A stretch of 47,653 nt of DNA from an uncultured Chlorobiaceae bacterium (GTDB taxonomy: Bacteria; Bacteroidota; Chlorobiia; Chlorobiales; Chlorobiaceae). The notes beneath the pieces are model-generated. The model was given only the letters and a program-made list of their open reading frames with translations, was not told the origin of the DNA and searched no databases. Position 1 is the stretch's first letter. The number at the start of each line of letters is the position of its first letter. Below, piece after piece: positions 8,818 to 17,693 of this stretch. Where the stretch lies: contig CAIJWE010000006.1 of the NCBI GenBank assembly GCA_903824295.1, forward strand, positions 1 through 47,653. Reading direction: 5' to 3'. The position numbers and the translations under genes were made by a program.

Positions 8818-10599
8818 TCATTTCCCCGTCGCTATCCTCAAAACCACACTGAAAACCGAGCCGTGGTTGATGCGCGAGCGTACCTTGACGTCGCCTTTAT
8901 GGGCCAGAATGATGTGCTTGACAATGGCAAGCCCAAGGCCGGTTCCTCCTCGCTCGCGTGAACGGGCCTTGTCGACACGGTAGAATCGCTCAAAGATGCG
9001 GTCAAGATCTGATTTTGATATGCCGATACCGTTATCTTCCACCTCCAGCCGTAGAGTATCTCCACTTCTGAACGCTGAAATCCTGACTTTCCCGTGGCGC
9101 TCCTCAACGTATTTGATGGCGTTGTCGAGAAGGTTGCGGATAACAATGTCGAGATAGCAGGGATCGGCATGAACAGGGGGAAGTTCTTCGGGAATATTGA
9201 TTTCAAGCTTGACCTGCTTTTTTTCAACAGCGTGTTTCAGCATTTCAACCGATTTTTGTACCATACTTTTGAGGTCAACCGGACTGAATTGATATTTAAT
9301 GTAGCCTGACTCAATTCTCGACAGGTCGAGCACGTCATTGACGAGAGCGGTCAGTTGCTGGCTGGCCTGAAGGATAATCTGCAGGAAGTGTGTGGCATGT
9401 TCAGGCTCAAGCATGGCTCCGTCGAGCAGGGTCTCGGCGTATCCGGTGATGACGGTGAGCGGCGTGCGCAGTTCATGTGAAACGCTGGAGACAAAATCCC
9501 TCCGTATTGCTTCAAGGTTGCGAAGTTTGGTAATGTCGTTCAAAACAAAAACGGTTCCTTCGAACTGCTCCTCTTTGGTGAGTGGCATGGAGCTGATTTG
9601 CATGATGCGCTCTCCCTTTTTGGTTATGAGTGCCATCTCCTCTTTGCGCAGGGCGATGCGCGTGCAGTGTACTTTCGCAAACAGCTCCTGCAGCTTGCTG
9701 TCGGAGAGATGGTGGAGCGGGCGCGACTTGAACATGGTCCCGTCGATGCGGAACATTCTTGATGCTGCCGGGTTGACCAGAATGATGTCGCCAGCCGCAT
9801 CGGTGACGATGATAGCCTCACGAATAGCTGAAAAAACCGTTTGGAGCCACTCTTCGCTGCGCTGCAATTGCCTGATTTCATCCGTCATGACGTTCAGTGT
9901 GCGGGCAAAGAGACCTGTTTCATCCTTGCTGACGACAGGGATGGTGCCTGAATAGTCTCCATGAATCCTTTTTTTTGCGCTTTTGGCAAGTACCCTGAAC
10001 GGACGGGTCAGAAAAAAAGCTGCCAGAAAACCGGCGATCAGGGAGAAGAAGAATGCCAGAAAAATGCACTGCGTGATCTCTCTCTGAATTCCGCTGTTGA
10101 ACACTCCGATGTCGTAGAGTGGTTTGCCGAATCGAAGGACGGCGAAGGGTTTCGGCAAACCGACCGGGATGGCCATATAGAGCATGCGCTCTTTGACCGT
10201 TTGACTGTACCGGGTTCTTTCGCCGTACCCCTTTGCAATGGCCTCCTGTACTTCAGGCCTGTTCCAGTGGTTCTCTATTGCATATAGCTTACCGGGGGGG
10301 ATCGAGGAGTCGGCGATGACCTCTCCATGAAGATCAATCAGTGTAACCCGGATGTCGAGCGCACGTGCGATACGCTCGACCCATGCGTTGCTTTGCTCGT
10401 TTGGCTGCCATTCCCGCGCCTCCTCTTCGAACATCTGTTTGTTGAACAGAAGATCGCGGTGAAGCTCCTTTTTAGTGGCCGAGACCAGTATCTCCGTCAA
10501 TCGAGCCTCAATCGAAAAATAGCTGATGACTGTGGAAAAAAAAATAATGATCCCGATGACAAGACCAAGCTTGACGGAGAGTTTAGGCGGCATGGTCAT
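8818..10599 (-). CDS. phoR: Phosphate-regulon sensor histidine kinase PhoR
   Basis: The sensor kinase for phosphate limitation, partner of the upstream PhoB. From the ATG at 10599 it has about 593 residues: a first membrane helix (LGLVIGIIIFFSTVISYF), a periplasmic sensor segment, a second helix (CIFLAFFFSLIAGFLAAFFL), a HAMP linker, a PAS domain (EEWLQTVFSAIREAIIVTD), HisKA (FVSSVSHELRTPLTVITGYAETLLDGA, strongly PhoR-like) and HATPase_c (NLLDNAIKY, GTGLGLAIVKHI). The reading frame is open to 10629, but ATG codons at 10599 and 10593 behind a GAGGA-containing stretch are better starts. It overlaps the end of phoB, implying translational coupling. In the family, PhoR senses through the Pst transporter and PhoU; a phoU gene lies at 22055, but no pst genes are in this window. 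Confidence 0.9.
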   Translation of the reverse strand: MTMPPKLSVKLGLVIGIIIFFSTVISYFSIEARLTEILVSATKKELHRDLLFNKQMFEEEAREWQPNEQSNAWVERIARALDIRVTLIDLHGEVIADSSIPPGKLYAIENHWNRPEVQEAIAKGYGERTRYSQTVKERMLYMAIPVGLPKPFAVLRFGKPLYDIGVFNSGIQREITQCIFLAFFFSLIAGFLAAFFLTRPFRVLAKSAKKRIHGDYSGTIPVVSKDETGLFARTLNVMTDEIRQLQRSEEWLQTVFSAIREAIIVTDAAGDIILVNPAASRMFRIDGTMFKSRPLHHLSDSKLQELFAKVHCTRIALRKEEMALITKKGERIMQISSMPLTKEEQFEGTVFVLNDITKLRNLEAIRRDFVSSVSHELRTPLTVITGYAETLLDGAMLEPEHATHFLQIILQASQQLTALVNDVLDLSRIESGYIKYQFSPVDLKSMVQKSVEMLKHAVEKKQVKLEINIPEELPPVHADPCYLDIVIRNLLDNAIKYVEERHGKVRISAFRSGDTLRLEVEDNGIGISKSDLDRIFERFYRVDKARSRERGGTGLGLAIVKHIILAHKGDVKVRSRINHGSVFSVVLRIATGK

Positions 10600-11293
10600 C
10601 ACTCTCTTTTTCCTCAAATTTGTAACCAAGTCCGCGAACGGTTGTGATCATGCGACCAGTTTCTCCAAGTTTTTCGCGGATTCTGGTAATGTGTGTGTCG
10701 ATGGTTCTGGTGTTGATGCTTTTATCGATATCCCAGACATCGCTGAGCAGCCTCTCGCGTGACTGAGCCTCACCCTTCCTTTTGAGGAGAGCGACGAGAA
10801 GCTTGAACTCCATCAGGGTCACCACAAGCTCTTTGCCTTCAAGCGTCACAAGGTGGCGAGTCAGATCGACTTCAAGAGCGCCTGCCTTGAGCAGTTCCTC
10901 CGTTTTTCCGCTTTGCCGGTGATCGCGCTTGAGTATTGCCCGTATGCGCAGTGTCAGCTCACGGGGGCTGAAGGGTTTGACCACATAGTCATCAATGCCG
11001 AGCTCAAATCCCAAAATCCGGTCTATCTCCTCTCCTTTGGCCGTCACCATGATGATGGGGATATCTTTGTAACGCTGATGCTGCCTTATTTTTCGGCAGA
11101 GTTCAAAGCCGTCCATTCCTGGCAGCATCACATCAAGCAGCACAAGGTCAACGCTTTTTTTTGAGAGCTGCTCAAATCCATCTTCGCCGGTGCCGGAAAG
11201 ATGACATCTATAGCCTGCCCGATTGAGATTATATTCGAGCAGCTTTGCAAGGTTCTGGTCATCTTCGACAACAAGAATCTGTGGATTCGGCAT
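10583..11293 (-). CDS. phoB: Phosphate-regulon response regulator PhoB
   Basis: An OmpR-family transcription factor of about 236 residues from the ATG at 11293. The receiver domain has acidic residues VVEDD (8-12), phospho-Asp54 (LVLLDVMLPGMDGF) and Lys106 (VVKPFSP). The winged helix has the PhoB-like LTLMEFKLL-type segment, RERLLSDVW and RTIDTHITRIREKLG, and ends GLGYKF. A TTG at 11302 extends the frame by three residues. The start lies about 10 bp after the arsA stop and the end overlaps phoR, giving an arsA-phoB-phoR string. It probably activates phosphate-acquisition genes, for which the two alkaline phosphatases here are natural candidates. I did not find a convincing double Pho box upstream of them. 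Confidence 0.92.
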   Translation of the reverse strand: MPNPQILVVEDDQNLAKLLEYNLNRAGYRCHLSGTGEDGFEQLSKKSVDLVLLDVMLPGMDGFELCRKIRQHQRYKDIPIIMVTAKGEEIDRILGFELGIDDYVVKPFSPRELTLRIRAILKRDHRQSGKTEELLKAGALEVDLTRHLVTLEGKELVVTLMEFKLLVALLKRKGEAQSRERLLSDVWDIDKSINTRTIDTHITRIREKLGETGRMITTVRGLGYKFEEKESDDHAA

Positions 11294-11305
11294 GGTATTC
11301 AATTT

Positions 11306-13078
11306 TTATATTGTTTGCTCTCTCTCCTCGGCATGGATGAGTTTCAGAAGCCGACTCGCTCCTGTTGGTTCTTCATGCAGCAACCGTACGACGGCGTAGC
11401 GGGCGGCATGAAGATTGGCCACAGCCTCAATCTCCTTCAGTTCGTTTTGTGCTCGCTGCTTGAGAAGTGGGGAGTGTGGTTTGGCAGCGGCTATGCTGTT
11501 ATTGATGACCCAACCCCATGGTTCAATGCCGGCTCGTCGCAACTCCGCTTGCAGATTGGCAGTTTCGAGCACAGGAGTGGTTTCGGCCAGCGTTACAAGG
11601 ACGATGCTGGTCTTTTCCGGATCTTGCATCCGTGTCATCGGCGTGATATGGTGCTGCTCGGTTGTTCCACTTTGACGGGTGAATTCCCGGTGATAGGCTC
11701 CGGTTGCATCAAGCAGCAGCAGAGTATGACCGGTAGGAGCCGTATCCATGATAACAAATTTGTGGTCGGCCTCACTGATGATGCGTGAAAAAGCCTGGAA
11801 TACGGCAATTTCTTCGGTGCAGGGTGAGCGCAAGTCCTCTTCGAGCAGGGCAATCCCTTCCTGATCAAGCGTCATTCCTTTGGTACTCATCACCTGTTGC
11901 TGGTAGCGTTCGGTTTCGGCGCGGGGATCAATCCGGCTGACGGTGAGGAGCTCCATGGAGCCGTTCAATGTTTCGGTAAGGTGAGCCGCTGGATCGGAGG
12001 TGGTAAGGTGTACCGGCAGGCCACGACTGGCAAGCTCAAGAGCTACTGCGGCAGCAAGGGTTGTTTTGCCAACTCCACCTTTACCCATGAACATGACAAG
12101 GCCCTTGCCTTTGAGGGCGATTTCGTCAACCAGTGTCAGGAGGCCGGGAGCGTCGGGCGTGATGGCTTCTTCACTGAAAAACGAGAGCTGCTCATTGACG
12201 GAGAGTAACTGATGCAGGGCTTCAAGGCCGACCAGATTGAAGGGCTTGAGTGCGACATGATCGGTCGGCAATGCCCTGAGGCTTTGCGGCATGGCCGATA
12301 ATGCGGCTTGCTCTCGCGAAAAGAGTGCAGCAGCAAGTGCATCCTCTGCCGCTTCGCGTTCGGGAAGTATGCCGTTGATGATGAGATAGTGTTGTGCTAT
12401 GCCAATTGCGGCGAGCTCTTCACAGGTTCGGGCGACCTCGCGCAAAGTGGATTGCTGAGCCCTCGATACCAGAATCAGGCGCGTACGCAAGGGGTCGGCC
12501 AAGGCTTCGAGGGCCTCCCTGTACTGGGAGCGCTGCTTTTCAAGACCGGCCAGCGGGCCGAGGCATGAGACGTCACCTTTGCCCTCTTCAAGAAAACCGC
12601 TCCATGAGCCGGGCAGTTGCAGCAGTCGGATGGTGTGCCCGGTTGGTGCCGTGTCGAAGATGATGTGGTCGAAGTCTGCGGTCAGGGCTGAGTCGGTCAA
12701 GAGTGCGGTGAACTCGTCGAAGGCGGCAATCTCCGTCGTGCAGGCGCCGGAAAGCTGTTCCTCAATGCTCTTGACAATGCTCTCCGGCAAGAGCGCGCGT
12801 ACCGGTTGGACGATGCGGTCGCGGTAGTGCTGTGCTGCTGCCTGCGGGTCAATTTCGAGTGCAAAGAGGCCCGTAACGGCATCGACAGGAGTAATGTTAC
12901 TGCCGATAGTAATACCGAAAACCTGGCCGACATTCGAGGCCGGGTCTGTGCTCACCAGCAAGATCTGTCGCCCGGCTTCAGCGAGTTGCATGGCCGTTGC
13001 GCAGGCGATTGAGGTTTTACCAACGCCCCCTTTTCCAGTGAAGAAAAGGAAGCGTGGTGGCTCTTTGAGAAATTTCAT
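11306..13078 (-). CDS. arsA: Arsenite-transporting ATPase ArsA (two nucleotide-binding domains)
   Basis: The soluble ATPase that drives arsenite/antimonite extrusion through an ArsB-type channel. Two homologous halves each carry a P-loop (FFTGKGGVGKTS at residues about 12-23; MFMGKGGVGKTT at about 331-340) and a DTAPTGHT switch motif. Counted from the ATG at 13078, the metal-site cysteines fall at C113 (SGACTTEI), C172 (DVSCLGPL) and C420 (RSPCTEEI). These match the C113/C172/C422 triad of the E. coli R773 protein and support both the function and this start. The frame is open to a TTG at 13108 that would overlap arsD. It follows arsD by 17 bp and abuts phoB. No arsB, acr3 or arsR is in the window, so the membrane partner must be elsewhere. 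Confidence 0.93.
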   Translation of the reverse strand: MKFLKEPPRFLFFTGKGGVGKTSIACATAMQLAEAGRQILLVSTDPASNVGQVFGITIGSNITPVDAVTGLFALEIDPQAAAQHYRDRIVQPVRALLPESIVKSIEEQLSGACTTEIAAFDEFTALLTDSALTADFDHIIFDTAPTGHTIRLLQLPGSWSGFLEEGKGDVSCLGPLAGLEKQRSQYREALEALADPLRTRLILVSRAQQSTLREVARTCEELAAIGIAQHYLIINGILPEREAAEDALAAALFSREQAALSAMPQSLRALPTDHVALKPFNLVGLEALHQLLSVNEQLSFFSEEAITPDAPGLLTLVDEIALKGKGLVMFMGKGGVGKTTLAAAVALELASRGLPVHLTTSDPAAHLTETLNGSMELLTVSRIDPRAETERYQQQVMSTKGMTLDQEGIALLEEDLRSPCTEEIAVFQAFSRIISEADHKFVIMDTAPTGHTLLLLDATGAYHREFTRQSGTTEQHHITPMTRMQDPEKTSIVLVTLAETTPVLETANLQAELRRAGIEPWGWVINNSIAAAKPHSPLLKQRAQNELKEIEAVANLHAARYAVVRLLHEEPTGASRLLKLIHAEEREQTI

Positions 13079-13095
13079 TGGAGTGGTTTCATGAA

Positions 13096-13470
13096 TTATC
13101 CGCAGCAATTGCTATCGGAGCAGCAGCTTTTGCCCGGTTTCGACTCTGCGGCTGGCAGCGTTATGGAGGCCCAACCGGCAAGTTCAGCCCGGCTTGGGTA
13201 ACGGCCACTCAAGAGTACTTCGCCATCGACAAGAATCAGCGGCAGGGCTTCTGCCCCCAGGCTGTCGAGAAAGGATTTGACGGTCTGGTTTTCTGCGAAA
13301 GCCAGCGGTTGCCGGGCCAGATTGAAGCGCTCTATCTGAGCCCCATTTTGCAGAGCCCAATCAACGTCAGCCGAAAAACTGACCAAAGCCTGATCAACAT
13401 CGATTCCGCATACGCCACTGCTGCAGCACAATGCGGGATCAAATACCTGAATTACAGCCGATATAGGCAT
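13096..13470 (-). CDS. arsD: ArsD arsenite metallochaperone
   Basis: A 124-residue protein that hands arsenite to ArsA and can act as a weak repressor. The thioredoxin-like start VFDPALCCSSGVCG carries the essential cysteines (C15, C16, C21, equivalent to C12/C13/C18 of the plasmid R773 protein). GIDVDQALVSFSADVDW is nearly identical to the family. The C-terminus has two vicinal cysteine pairs (SCCSDSNCCG), present in full-length ArsD forms. It is the first gene of the arsD-arsA-phoB-phoR string. No strong ribosome-binding site precedes the ATG. Absence of an adjacent arsR leaves ArsD or PhoB as possible regulators; that is inference. Confidence 0.93.
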   Translation of the reverse strand: MPISAVIQVFDPALCCSSGVCGIDVDQALVSFSADVDWALQNGAQIERFNLARQPLAFAENQTVKSFLDSLGAEALPLILVDGEVLLSGRYPSRAELAGWASITLPAAESKPGKSCCSDSNCCG

Positions 13471-13637
13471 TTGTGGTATTGTTAAAATTGATTGAATAAA
13501 AAATTATTGCACGCGGTGCCAATATCATCCGTTTCAAATGTTCCTGAATGTACAGTAAAAATGGAAACGTTGTTTGTCACAATTTTGCAACATTATTCTG
13601 ATTCTGGAGAACCCGGGCAGAGTGGATGAGGGTTAGA

Positions 13638-15083
13638 CTATTTTACCGGTGGCTTCAGTCGGGCGAGCTGCATGATTTTTTTTGCGATATCGGTATTGTC
13701 GTAATAGCCCATGAATGCCTCAGCCCCACGCCCTATGGCAAAAACCTGAACGGGCAGTGCCGTATGGGCGTTGCTGCTCCAGCCAATTGCGGCTCGGTTG
13801 TTCAACAGGGTGGTTATGGCCGGGCTGAAGGTATCATTGCTCTTTATTCCGGGAGCCTCGCTGTTCATGGTCGCCTGGTAAGCTCGCTGCAGCGCGTTGC
13901 GATCTCCGGCATCAACAGTCCCACGTCCGAAATAGACCTTGGCACTATCGAGCGCCATCGGGAAGGTGACGGTGCCGCGTTTTTTCCATCTGTTTACCTT
14001 TTCAGCAAACCGTTGCTGCGAAATTTTTTGATGGCGCAGAAGGTCAAAGCGGGTTTCATAACCATTTGCTGCGTTGCCAAGTGAAAGTCCGCCGCACTCG
14101 TGATCGGCGGTAACGACGATAAGTGTCTCTCTTGGGTGACGGTGGTAAAAGGCAAGGGCCTCCTCTATGGCTTTGTCGAATGATTCAACGTCGTGCGCTG
14201 CCGCAGCAGCATCGTTTGCGTGGCAGGCCCAGTCGATCTTTCCCCCTTCAACCATCATGAAAAAGCCTTTTGGATTGTTGAGAAGGCGGATTCCCTCGCG
14301 GGTAAATTCTGCAAGTGATGTTTCGCTCTCATGGCGATCCATGGCAAAGCTCAGCGCCCCCTTGCTGTCATAATCGCTGTAAGCCCAGCATCGCGTTCCC
14401 GGCTTTATGGCCGCCAGTTCTTTGCTGTTGCGGGCAAGCAGATAGTGGGCCGATTGCATGAGATTGATAATATCTCCCTTGAAAACTTTGGTTTTTGCCT
14501 GGTTTTCAGGAAAATTTCCATGGCTGTATCCTCCACCAAAGTAGTCGAAACCGCTTGAGGCCATCTGCGTGGCAATGTCGTACAGGTTGGCACGAGAGGG
14601 GTTGTGGGCATAAAAACAGGCGGGGGTTGCATCATCAATTCCAACACTTGAAACAATCCCGGTTCTCATCCCTTTTGCCTTTGCCATTTCAGCAATGGTT
14701 TTGAGTGTGTCGAGGTGGTTCCCTGCCATCGAAATAGTACCGATAGTGGTTTTATAGCCGGTAGCAAGTGCCGTGCTTGCGGCTCCTGAGTCGGTGATAA
14801 GATGGTCTGCCGCATGGGTGGTTGCCATACCGAGCACAGGAAATGAGGTCATGGCGAGGGTGCGGCCGTTCTCAAGCAGGGTGCTGGATAGTTTCACCTG
14901 CGCCGGCCCCATGCCATCTCCTATAAAAAGAAACAGGTAGCGAGGAAGAGAGGTGCGTACCTTTGCAGCGGCCTGCAGAGCCGGGTTTGCGGGGCAAAAA
15001 GCTGAAGCCGATACCATGATGGTCAGCAGCAGTGCCATGTTCATCGACCTGAAGAAAGACTCTTTTTGACGATATACCCTCAT
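13638..15083 (-). CDS. phoA: Alkaline phosphatase (PhoA type)
   Basis: A 481-residue secreted phosphomonoesterase that releases phosphate from organic esters. The N-terminus has a signal peptide (NMALLLTIMVSASAF, residues about 15-29). Catalytic and metal motifs appear in the normal order: LFIGDGMG (metal Asp), ITDSGAASTALATGYKT (nucleophile Ser in DSG), DDATPACFYAH, FFMMVEGGKIDWACHAND (Glu, Asp and His ligands), VVTADHECGG (Asp-His) and SNAHTALPV (His). Length and order are typical. A GGAGAA sequence lies just upstream of the ATG. The gene sits alone upstream of arsD on the same strand, and PhoB control is likely from family knowledge. It is a useful reference for the permuted homologue at 32761-34218. 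Confidence 0.93.
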   Translation of the reverse strand: MRVYRQKESFFRSMNMALLLTIMVSASAFCPANPALQAAAKVRTSLPRYLFLFIGDGMGPAQVKLSSTLLENGRTLAMTSFPVLGMATTHAADHLITDSGAASTALATGYKTTIGTISMAGNHLDTLKTIAEMAKAKGMRTGIVSSVGIDDATPACFYAHNPSRANLYDIATQMASSGFDYFGGGYSHGNFPENQAKTKVFKGDIINLMQSAHYLLARNSKELAAIKPGTRCWAYSDYDSKGALSFAMDRHESETSLAEFTREGIRLLNNPKGFFMMVEGGKIDWACHANDAAAAAHDVESFDKAIEEALAFYHRHPRETLIVVTADHECGGLSLGNAANGYETRFDLLRHQKISQQRFAEKVNRWKKRGTVTFPMALDSAKVYFGRGTVDAGDRNALQRAYQATMNSEAPGIKSNDTFSPAITTLLNNRAAIGWSSNAHTALPVQVFAIGRGAEAFMGYYDNTDIAKKIMQLARLKPPVK

Positions 15084-15247
15084 GAATTTCTCCAGTGACA
15101 GGTGGTTGAACGGTCAATAATATTGCGTTTCTCTATGGCTTAATATCTGTGTTTTCATGGAGAGGGCAATGTTACAGCCGTGTAAAAAATGAATGGAATT
15201 GCTGAATCGCAGACGGTGAAGGAAAATTGAGAGGGGTTTTCCCGCAT

Positions 15248-15988
15248 TTATTCACAGTGCGAGCGAAGTTCCTCCCAGAGGTTGCGGTAGGCTTTTGAGG
15301 CAGGCGCGTTGGGCAGTACGGCATTGAGCGGTGCGCGGTAGATGCCCATTTTTTCAACCTCGGAATTGTACGGAATAGTCTGGCTGAGAAACTCCGGGCC
15401 AGCACCAAACTCAAGGATGGTGTCGCGGTGTAATTTTTTCTGTTTCTCCACCATACTGAAGAATGGACGGATTTTTGAGCCGTCGAGTTTATTGGCTTTG
15501 AAAAAATCCTGTAACTGGATGTAGGTGCGAATCGAGAGCGTTGTGGGAATCAAAGGTACCAGAATCAGGTCGGAGGCAGCAAACACACTTTCAGAAAGAA
15601 GTGTCAGGTTTGGCGGGCAGTCAAAAAAGAGATAGCGGTACTCCTCGCTGAGCTCTTCAAGGTTTCTTTTAAGCTTTTTGTGCGGCTTTTTCTCCTCAGA
15701 GAGCTCGATATCAAGATTTCGGTAGGAAAAGTCTGAAGGGAGCAGGTCAAGGTTCTCAAAATCGGTTGCCTTGATGTTGCGGTAGATTTTTTTGTTGCCC
15801 TTCAAAAATTGGTCGCTGTTATATTTTTTAGAGGCGGTAATTCTGAAATAGTAGGAGCTTGCTCCCTGCGGATCAAGATCGCAGATCAGTGTCGGTTGAG
15901 CTGTCAGGGAGGAGAGGTAGGAGAGGTTGACCGCCGCAGCCGTTTTGCCAACCCCGCCCTTGATGCTGTAGAGTGCTATGGTTTTCAT
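15248..15988 (-). CDS. ParA/MinD-type ATPase coupled to a CHAD protein
   Basis: A 246-residue deviant-Walker ATPase. The KGGVGKT motif lies at residues 10-16 with the signature Lys10, Walker A' is [12 protein letters not shown], and Walker B is [12 protein letters not shown]. The C-terminal region ([17 protein letters not shown]) is typical of Soj/ParA proteins. There is no ParB gene, no visible parS site and no plasmid signature, so it is an orphan. The start ATG overlaps the stop of the CHAD gene (ATGA, 15985-15988), implying coupled translation. ParA-family ATPases position chromosomes and plasmids but also cargos such as carboxysomes. Here the neighbour suggests polyphosphate granules as cargo, which is inference only. 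Confidence 0.88.
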   Translation of the reverse strand: MKTIALYSIKGGVGKTAAAVNLSYLSSLTAQPTLICDLDPQGASSYYFRITASKKYNSDQFLKGNKKIYRNIKATDFENLDLLPSDFSYRNLDIELSEEKKPHKKLKRNLEELSEEYRYLFFDCPPNLTLLSESVFAASDLILVPLIPTTLSIRTYIQLQDFFKANKLDGSKIRPFFSMVEKQKKLHRDTILEFGAGPEFLSQTIPYNSEVEKMGIYRAPLNAVLPNAPASKAYRNLWEELRSHCE

Positions 15989-17556
15989 CTCAGTTTACTG
16001 GTCAGCAGATCGTGAAAGAGTTGAGCGGTTTTTTCATGGTCAAACGCCTCAAAGGTTTTGTGGAATCGACCCCTCGCCTCTTCCTGTTTGTGAAAAAGGG
16101 TAGCCATAAGTCCACCCATTGATGCGGCAAGCAGGATCTCATCTTTGCCGGGGGGCAGTGCTGCCAGACGTTCACGAAGAAAGTGCAGTTGAACCGAAAA
16201 ATCGACAAAGTCTCCGAGGTTGTCCTGGAGCTCCTTCAATTGGCGTACCGCGGGAGTGACCGATTTATGAGGGAAAATCGAGGAGAAGAATTCAAGCAGA
16301 TAGCGCAGTTTTTTACAGTCAATCCGCAGTGCATGGATTTCGCTGTCGGTTGTTTCTTTGCTGACCTGACGGCCGTGGCGGATAACTTTTTTCCATGCCT
16401 TTTTAATACTCTCTACAGCCACATTTTCGGTTGAGAGGGAGGCGTTTGGACAGTACGTTGCATCAGGCACTGATTGCCGGTATACAAAGCTCTCCCATTG
16501 GTCAAGAAAGGATTGGCAGAGGTCAGAAGCAAGATAGCGGCAGAACTGCCTGTGCAGTTTCTTGCGGGATGCGGCAATGTCGGTGAAAAAGAGCTTGAGC
16601 GATGGCTGGAGACTGGGGGGCAGAGAATGGAAATAGCTTGCCTGGCGCAGAAGAGAGACATCCCTGTCGCGCAATTCGTTGGTTCGTTTACCAAGCTCCC
16701 TGAAGAGATTGAGAAAATATGCGCTCTCTTCGGGCTCAAAAACGCCCTTGAGCTGCTTCAGAATGGAGCGGGTGCGGCGTATGGCAACACGGTAGTCGTG
16801 CAGAAATTCGGAATCAAGGTTTTTCTTGATTCCCTCTTCATTGGCGCGTATGACGGAGAGGGTAAATTGAAGCAACAGACGGGCACTGTGATAAACTGGT
16901 GCATCAGCATCAAGATCGAGGCTTATTTTTGCAGAGTAGTCGTGCACGCTGACGCTAGCCTCATTCATGATCAGCAGAAAAAGCTCACTGAAATCAAGAG
17001 CTTTCGCAATTTCGTTGTTGTTTGTCAATGAGGTTACCATCAGCTCCATCTCATCGTCATATCCCCTGAGCGGCGAGAGTGAAAAGATACTCTGGAAAGG
17101 TTCCGGCTTTTCGCTGTCGGCAAGGTAGAACGATTCGGAGGTCAGAAAGGCAACACTTTTCTCGTTATCATCAAGAACGCGGTATGTGGTAATAACGGTA
17201 TCAATAGAGCTGAGCCTGATGAATGCCCTGATATCCGTTAGAGTTGAGAGCGCCGCTTTCAGGATGCCGGACGGAAGTGCGTCGGCAAAAAAAGAGGAGG
17301 GAGTTGCGGGGAAGGGGAGAGAGGCTGTTTCCTGGCCGCTTTTGAGATCGACAAGAAAAAGGGTTCTCCTTTTTTTTACAATTGCAACCCCTTTTTCAAA
17401 AGCCTGCCACTCGAAGGTGTCGTAGAACTCCCGCCGCTCTTTGCTTGATGTATGAGCTTTGAGCTGCCATCCGGAGGGAAGTATGTTTCCCGGCAGCAAT
17501 TCAGTGGAGTCGGCTTGATTCAACCTGAAGTATACCGTTTTCGGAGTGGTGTGCAT
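15985..17556 (-). CDS. CYTH-like/CHAD domain protein
   Basis: A 523-residue protein. The C-terminal part (about residues 225-515) is a CHAD domain with both histidine/arginine signatures, [18 protein letters not shown] (about 258) and [18 protein letters not shown] (about 408). These conserved basic helices bind polyphosphate in characterised CHAD proteins. The N-terminal 200 residues look like a degenerate CYTH/triphosphate tunnel domain: [21 protein letters not shown] and [12 protein letters not shown] resemble its strands, but the classic ExExK is not evident. CHAD proteins localise to polyphosphate granules in other bacteria. The polyphosphate kinase lies about 1.6 kb away on the opposite strand, and the coupled downstream gene is a ParA ATPase. 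Confidence 0.9.
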   Translation of the reverse strand: MHTTPKTVYFRLNQADSTELLPGNILPSGWQLKAHTSSKERREFYDTFEWQAFEKGVAIVKKRRTLFLVDLKSGQETASLPFPATPSSFFADALPSGILKAALSTLTDIRAFIRLSSIDTVITTYRVLDDNEKSVAFLTSESFYLADSEKPEPFQSIFSLSPLRGYDDEMELMVTSLTNNNEIAKALDFSELFLLIMNEASVSVHDYSAKISLDLDADAPVYHSARLLLQFTLSVIRANEEGIKKNLDSEFLHDYRVAIRRTRSILKQLKGVFEPEESAYFLNLFRELGKRTNELRDRDVSLLRQASYFHSLPPSLQPSLKLFFTDIAASRKKLHRQFCRYLASDLCQSFLDQWESFVYRQSVPDATYCPNASLSTENVAVESIKKAWKKVIRHGRQVSKETTDSEIHALRIDCKKLRYLLEFFSSIFPHKSVTPAVRQLKELQDNLGDFVDFSVQLHFLRERLAALPPGKDEILLAASMGGLMATLFHKQEEARGRFHKTFEAFDHEKTAQLFHDLLTSKLR

Positions 17557-17655
17557 CCGCAGCTTACGTTAAAATGGAATGAACTGACAGGATAATAATC
17601 CCTCACACTATCAAGATAAAAGAGTTCACGTCAAAGTAAAGTAATATTCAATGTC

Positions 17656-17687
17656 AAAAAGGCCACTCTTTCGGGAATGGCCTTTTT
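17656..17687 (-). terminator. Rho-independent terminator after the minus-strand LRR-like gene
   Basis: A stem of AAAAAGGCCA (17656-17665) and TGGCCTTTTT (17678-17687) with a 12-nt loop. It lies just past the stop of the LRR-like gene at 17694. Read on the minus strand it ends in a T run; the symmetric A/T flanks would let it act in either direction. Confidence 0.8.
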
Positions 17688-17693
17688 ACTCTC

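Noticed and set aside
11201-11788. 195-codon plus-strand ORF opposite arsA/phoB
   Set aside because: It covers the ends of two genes with clear family motifs on the other strand and has no recognisable features of its own.
15084-15110. CTGTCAC upstream of phoA as a Pho box
   Set aside because: Only a single 7-mer is present; the second half-site at 11-bp spacing is missing.
15248-15988. Plasmid or chromosome partition locus from the ParA gene
   Set aside because: No ParB gene, no parS-like site and no replication gene are nearby; coupling to a CHAD gene points elsewhere.
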